Source: Rhizobium sp. (GTDB taxonomy: Bacteria; Pseudomonadota; Alphaproteobacteria; Rhizobiales; Rhizobiaceae). From it: a stretch of DNA of 64,000 nucleotides. The notes below the pieces were generated by a model. It did not search any database, was not told the DNA's origin, and saw nothing but the letters and a program-made list of their open reading frames with translations. Below, in pieces: positions 60,485 to 64,000 of the stretch. The position numbers and the translations under genes are program-made. The stretch lies in assembly GCA_027533385.1 (NCBI GenBank), contig JAPZUE010000055.1:1-64000 (forward strand). Reading direction: 5' to 3'. The number at the start of each line of letters is the position of its first letter. Positions within the stretch are counted from its first letter, which is position 1.

Positions 60485-60771
60485 TAGGGAAGAGGCCTCA
60501 GGAGGAAGTCCTCCGGCAGAGGATCATCGAAATCGTCAGCAATATAGGGCACGGCATCCTCCACACCGATCGAACGTAGATGAGCCTGCATCGCCTCCCA
60601 ATCGATCCCCCCCTTCTTCGGCTTCGCCTCTCCCACCTCCGCCGCCGCATGCGGCACGAGATCCAGAACCGGCCTCCCATCGCGCGTCACGGTCACGACC
60701 TCGCCCCGCTCGACAGCATCGGCGAGCGCTTCCAGATCGCGTGTGGCTTCCTGCAGGCTGACGGTTTTCAT
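60484..60771 (-). CDS. Phd/YefM-family antitoxin, second module
   Basis: 95 residues. MKTVSLQEATRDLEALADAV then GEVVTVTRDGRPVLDLVPH is the Phd fold; the C-terminal 45 residues (about 50-95) are the toxin-binding tail. I take the ATG at 60771; no good ribosome site is visible, so translation may be weak or leaderless. The module is transcribed toward the sugar dehydrogenase gene. Confidence 0.85.
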   Translation of the reverse strand: MKTVSLQEATRDLEALADAVERGEVVTVTRDGRPVLDLVPHAAAEVGEAKPKKGGIDWEAMQAHLRSIGVEDAVPYIADDFDDPLPEDFLLRPLP

Positions 60772-60825
60772 GTAAACGAAGATAACACGGGCGCGCGCCG
60801 CCCTCAACAAATCCCAAAAAGCAGA

Positions 60826-60851
60826 AAGGGCCCGCCTTTCAGCGAGCCCTT
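60826..60851 (-). terminator. Intrinsic terminator of the aspartate aminotransferase gene
   Basis: On the minus strand AAGGGCTCGC pairs with GCGGGCCCTT (one G-T wobble) around TGAAAG, followed by TCTGCTTTTTGG. It lies 26 bp after the aatA stop. Confidence 0.7.
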
Positions 60852-60876
60852 ACTCAATTCACTTGGAGCAGAATGC

Positions 60877-62079
60877 TTACTTCAGCGAGGCGCAGAAACG
60901 CTGGATGCGGCTGCAGGCCTCTTCGAGCTTGGCATTCGAGGTGGCGTAGGAGACGCGGAAGTTCGGGCCAAGGCCAAAGGATGAGCCGTGAACGGTGGCA
61001 ACCCCTTCGGTCGCCAAGAGTTCCATGACGAAGTCCTCGTCCGTCTCGATGACCTTGCCCGACGGCGCGGTCTTGCCGATGAGCGCTGCGCAGGACGGGT
61101 AGACGTAGAAGGCACCTTCCGGCTTGGGGCAAACGATGCCGGAGGCCTGGTTCAGCATCGAGACCACGAGGTCGCGGCGCTCTTCAAAGGCCTTCTTCGA
61201 TTCCCGGATGAAGTCCTGCGGACCATTCAGCGCCTCGACGGCCGCCCACTGGGCAACCGAGCAGGCGCCGGAAGTCTGCTGGCCCTGGATCATGTCCATG
61301 GCCTTGATCAGCGGCAGCGGGCCGGCGGCATAGCCGATACGCCAGCCGGTCATGGCATAGGCCTTGGAAACGCCGTTCATCGTCAGCGTGCGCTCGTAGA
61401 GCGCCGGCTCGACCTGGGCCGGCGTGTAATAGACGAAATCGCCAAAGACGAGATGTTCATACATGTCGTCGGTCAGAACCCACACATGGCTATGCTTCAT
61501 CAGCACGTCGGTCAGCGCCTTCAGCTCGTCCTTGCTGTAGGCAGCACCCGAAGGGTTGGACGGCGAGTTGAACATGAACCACTTGGTCTTCGGCGTGATC
61601 GCCTTGTCCAGCTGCTCGGCCGTCAGCTTGAAATTGTTCTCGATCGTCGTCTCGACGAAAACAGGCGTGCCACCGCATAGCGCGATCATTTCCGGATAGG
61701 AGACCCAGAACGGCGCGGGGATGACGACTTCATCTCCCGGATTGATCGTTGCCATGAAGGCATTGAAAAGAATCTGCTTTCCACCGGTGCCGACAATCAC
61801 CTGCTCGGGCTTGTAATCGAGCCCGTTCTCGCGCTTGAACTTGTCAGCAATCGCCTTGCGCAGCTCGGGAATGCCGGCAACCGGCGTATACTTCGTCTCG
61901 CCGCGGGCAATGGCGGCAACGGCCGCATCCTTGATGTTCTGCGGCGTATCGAAGTCGGGCTCGCCGACGGAAAGCGAAATGACGTCTTTCCCCTGCGCTT
62001 TGAGCTCCCGGGCCATCTGCGTGACGGCGATGGTCGCGGAAGGCTTGATGCGGGAAAGGGCGTCGGCAAGGAAAGCCAT
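60877..62079 (-). CDS. aatA: Aspartate aminotransferase (class I, subgroup Ib)
   Basis: 400 residues, PLP fold-type I. Key segments: SLSVGEPDFDTP (about 33-44), VGTGGKQILFNAFM, the NPSNPSGA motif (here NSPSNPSGA), the PLP-lysine region NGVSKAYAMTGWRIGY and the substrate-binding arginine in NFRVSYATS. It interconverts aspartate and oxaloacetate; in rhizobia AatA is needed for symbiotic nitrogen fixation in some species. The ATG at 62079 gives the usual length. Confidence 0.93.
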   Translation of the reverse strand: MAFLADALSRIKPSATIAVTQMARELKAQGKDVISLSVGEPDFDTPQNIKDAAVAAIARGETKYTPVAGIPELRKAIADKFKRENGLDYKPEQVIVGTGGKQILFNAFMATINPGDEVVIPAPFWVSYPEMIALCGGTPVFVETTIENNFKLTAEQLDKAITPKTKWFMFNSPSNPSGAAYSKDELKALTDVLMKHSHVWVLTDDMYEHLVFGDFVYYTPAQVEPALYERTLTMNGVSKAYAMTGWRIGYAAGPLPLIKAMDMIQGQQTSGACSVAQWAAVEALNGPQDFIRESKKAFEERRDLVVSMLNQASGIVCPKPEGAFYVYPSCAALIGKTAPSGKVIETDEDFVMELLATEGVATVHGSSFGLGPNFRVSYATSNAKLEEACSRIQRFCASLK

Positions 62080-62344
62080 TGTGCGGGGTCCTGAGCTGAT
62101 TGAACATCGACCCCATGCCCGGGGCCTCAGGTCCAAGCTCTATGGCGAAAGAACCCCGGCCTTTCAAGCGGAAAGCTGCGAGCCGCCAAGAGTTTTGCGT
62201 CACCGTGCCAATGGCGGGATACCATCATCTGCGCATGAACAGGTGAAATCACAATTCGGCATAGGAAACGCCACAGTTTCGTCGCTCTGCAGACGCGATC
62301 GCAGGGCTTTATGCGCACCAGACCAACAGACGAAGGTGCCCGCC

Positions 62345-62743
62345 ATGGATTTTGAACTGGAAGCCTGCACGCCCACGTCCCGGAGAAGCCGCCCGCTCGC
62401 TTGGCTGGCTCTTGCCAGTGGTCTCGGTCTGGCCTTGTTCCTGTTCGGAAGCCCCGGCACCGCCTCTTCGCCGAACACACCCCAGCAGACAACCATTGCC
62501 GTCCAGTCTGCTTCTCAGATGGATCAAGTGACGACATCGAGCATTCTGCCGGCATCACCCGCCCGTGTCATCGACCTGCAGAGCGGCCATGGACAATCCC
62601 TTCCCCTCCCGCAAAGCGAACGGCATCTTCTGATCGTGCTTCTCCTGATCTGCTTTGCCGCCATGGCAGCCGGCGTTTTCGGGCTGTGGAAACGCAGCTG
62701 GCAGGAGATCACCCAGCGGAAAAACTCGATCGATCACCTATAA
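62345..62743 (+). CDS. Small two-helix membrane protein
   Basis: 132 residues: an N-terminal helix (about 17-36; LAWLALASGLGLALFLFG), a Ser/Thr/Gln-rich periplasmic stretch, and a second helix (about 95-114; LLIVLLLICFAAMAAGVFG) with a basic C-terminus. GAAGG is 8 bases before the ATG. I recognise no family. Divergent from aatA. Confidence 0.55.
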   Translation: MDFELEACTPTSRRSRPLAWLALASGLGLALFLFGSPGTASSPNTPQQTTIAVQSASQMDQVTTSSILPASPARVIDLQSGHGQSLPLPQSERHLLIVLLLICFAAMAAGVFGLWKRSWQEITQRKNSIDHL

Positions 62744-62757
62744 AATAGTATAGTTTA

Positions 62758-62779
62758 TATCTACGTATTTTCGTATATA
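62758..62779. promoter_or_regulatory. AT-rich imperfect palindrome upstream of the SQR gene
   Basis: TAT-c-TACG and CGTA-t-ATA surround TATTTT, 22 bp, in an unusually AT-rich stretch for this genome (62744-62782). Sulfide-responsive ArsR-type repressors such as BigR and SqrR bind AT-rich palindromes before sqr-type genes. No BigR-like gene is in view, so assignment is tentative. Confidence 0.45.
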
Positions 62780-62782
62780 ATT

Positions 62783-62801
62783 CCTCCCATCAACTGGGAG
62801 G
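62783..62801 (+). promoter_or_regulatory. Hairpin covering the SQR ribosome-binding site
   Basis: CCTCCCA (62783-62789) pairs exactly with TGGGAGG (62795-62801), and the second arm is the Shine-Dalgarno sequence of the SQR gene, whose ATG is 7 bases later. If it forms in the mRNA it hides the ribosome site. Confidence 0.55.
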
Positions 62802-62808
62802 AACCATC

Positions 62809-64000
62809 ATGAAACGCATTGCAGTCCTCGGTGCCGGGCTTGGCGGCACCATCATGGCCTATGAATTGAGAGACCGCCTCGGTCGCGAAGTCGGGATCCA
62901 TCTCCTGAGCAAGGGCGCGACCTATTCCTTCGTGCCATCCAATCCCTGGGTCGCCGTCGGCTGGCGCGGGCGCGAGGAAATCGAGGTGGATCTCCGCCCC
63001 GCCTGCGCCAAACGCAACATCACCCTTCACCCTCAGGGCGCGGCCCGCGTTCACCCGGCAGAGAACCGGGTGGAAATGGCGGATAGCAGTTCGCTGGATT
63101 ATGACTACCTGGTGATCGCAACCGGTCCCGACCTTGCCTTCGATGAAATAGAGGGCTTTGGTCCGCACCATCACACCCAGTCGGTCTGCCACATCGATCA
63201 CGCTCTGGCCGCCAAACAGGCCTTTGACAAACTCGTCGCCAAGCCCGGCCCCGTCGTCATCGGCGCGGTCCAGGGCGCCTCCTGCTTCGGTCCGGCCTAT
63301 GAATTCGCCTTCATTCTCGACAAGGCGCTGCGCGACGCCAAGGTCCGCGACCGGGTGCCCATGACCTTCGTCACCTCGGAGCCCTATATCGGCCATCTCG
63401 GCCTCGACGGCGTCGGCGACACCAAGGGGCTGCTGGAAAGTGCGCTGCGGTCCAAACACATCAAATGGGTGACCAATGCCCGGGTCAGCCGCTTCGAAGG
63501 CGACAAGGTCGTTGCCGAGGAGATCAACGAAGATGGCTCGATCAAGGCGACCCACGAGATCCCCTCGGTCTATACGATGATGCTGCCCGCCTTCCGCGGC
63601 GTGGAGGCGATCAAGGGCATCGAGGGCCTCACCAATCCGCGCGGCTTCGTGCTAGCCGACAAACACCAGCAGAACCCCACCTACAGAAACGTCTTCTCCG
63701 TCGGAGTCTGCGTCGCGATCCCGCCCATGGGCAAGACGCCGGTCCCGGTCGGCGTCCCCAAAACCGGCTTCATGATCGAATCCATGGTGACCGCCACCGC
63801 CCACAACATCGCCAATCTGATTGCCGGCGAAGAGGCGAACGCGCAAGGCACGTGGAACGCGGTCTGCCTCGCCGATTTCGGCGATGGCGGCATCGCCTTC
63901 GTCGCCCAGCCACAATTGCCACCCCGCAACGTCAACTGGTCCTCTCAGGGCAAGTGGGTTCACGCAGCCAAGATCGGCTTCGAGAAATACTTCCTCTACA
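62809..64000 (+). CDS. sqr: Sulfide:quinone oxidoreductase-like flavoprotein (3' end outside window)
   Basis: The frame is open for 397 residues to the window edge. FAD loop GAGLGGTIMAYEL (about 8-20), YDYLVIATGPD (about 98-108), and three cysteines in SQR-like positions: C127 (QSVCHID), C159 (GASCFGP) and C301 (VGVCVAIPPMGKT). SQR uses such cysteines to oxidise sulfide to sulfane sulfur and reduce ubiquinone at the inner membrane. GGGAGGA is 6-7 bases upstream, inside a hairpin. The C-terminal membrane-binding helices cannot be seen yet, so flavocytochrome-c-like or other NDH-2-like functions remain possible. Confidence 0.8.
   Translation, partial: MKRIAVLGAGLGGTIMAYELRDRLGREVGIHLLSKGATYSFVPSNPWVAVGWRGREEIEVDLRPACAKRNITLHPQGAARVHPAENRVEMADSSSLDYDYLVIATGPDLAFDEIEGFGPHHHTQSVCHIDHALAAKQAFDKLVAKPGPVVIGAVQGASCFGPAYEFAFILDKALRDAKVRDRVPMTFVTSEPYIGHLGLDGVGDTKGLLESALRSKHIKWVTNARVSRFEGDKVVAEEINEDGSIKATHEIPSVYTMMLPAFRGVEAIKGIEGLTNPRGFVLADKHQQNPTYRNVFSVGVCVAIPPMGKTPVPVGVPKTGFMIESMVTATAHNIANLIAGEEANAQGTWNAVCLADFGDGGIAFVAQPQLPPRNVNWSSQGKWVHAAKIGFEKYFLY

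Overview
The window is chromosomal DNA of an alphaproteobacterium, most likely a member of the Rhizobiaceae (Rhizobium/Agrobacterium/Sinorhizobium relatives). This rests on protein content and gene order: dnaG and rpoD flank an adenylate cyclase; greA is followed by a glycosyltransferase closely resembling rhizobial LpcC; trxB is followed by a LysR gene of the LsrB/VtlR type, then an AbcR-like small RNA and an ArsR-type gene. A DUF930 protein, a DUF1476 protein and a chemoreceptor ending in EWEEF also fit. I see no rRNA, tRNA or CRISPR array.

Layout. 1-3.6 kb is accessory DNA: an IS630-type transposase tail, a hipA-like kinase gene followed (reversed order) by its hipB-like gene, and a plasmid/element-type HTH protein. 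3.6-10.3 kb is a catabolic cassette: two SDR dehydrogenases, a regulator with two GntR wHTH domains, an Ldh_2-family dehydrogenase and a DctPQM TRAP transporter. Near-identical 25-bp sequences flank it, so it looks like an inserted unit. 10.4-17.7 kb carries small conserved genes, a lysE/lysR exporter pair, a DUF930 TonB-like protein and a vapBC module. 17.7-26.3 kb is core: rpoD, an adenylate cyclase, dnaG, brnTA, a YqeY-type gene and carA. 26.3-38.8 kb is mixed: MATE pump, zinc peptidase, LytTR regulator, GST, alcohol dehydrogenase, amidase, a large chemoreceptor and a PAP2 protein. carB (39-42.5 kb) lies 12.7 kb from carA behind a terminator-like leader. 42.5-48 kb holds a DUF4258/DUF2283 pair, a DMT transporter, a broken MFS gene and a two-component system. 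48.1-50.9 kb is a two-gene DNA-repair operon (DUF4130-UdgX fusion plus a radical SAM/HhH protein) whose promoter carries an alphaproteobacterial LexA box. 51-58.1 kb is greA, two LPS-core-type glycosyltransferases, lrp, trxB, lsrB, an AbcR sRNA, an arsR-type gene and an Old Yellow Enzyme. 58-64 kb has a PQQ sugar dehydrogenase, a second PIN/Phd module, aspartate aminotransferase and the start of a sulfide:quinone oxidoreductase that runs off the window.

How the parts work together. The TRAP cassette should import an organic acid, probably a sugar acid, and oxidise or reduce it with three dehydrogenases under GntR control. The UdgX/radical-SAM operon is the best candidate for an under-described system: SOS-controlled, tightly coupled, with a suicide uracil-DNA capture domain and an uncharacterised radical SAM DNA enzyme. 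The lsrB-abcR block is a regulator placed beside its probable sRNA target, with a palindromic box just upstream of the sRNA promoter. Two core genes, greA and carB, have terminator-like hairpins in their leaders, which suggests transcription attenuation. Five toxin-antitoxin or TA-like modules (hipAB, vapBC, brnTA, DUF4258/DUF2283, a second PIN/Phd pair) are scattered through the window.
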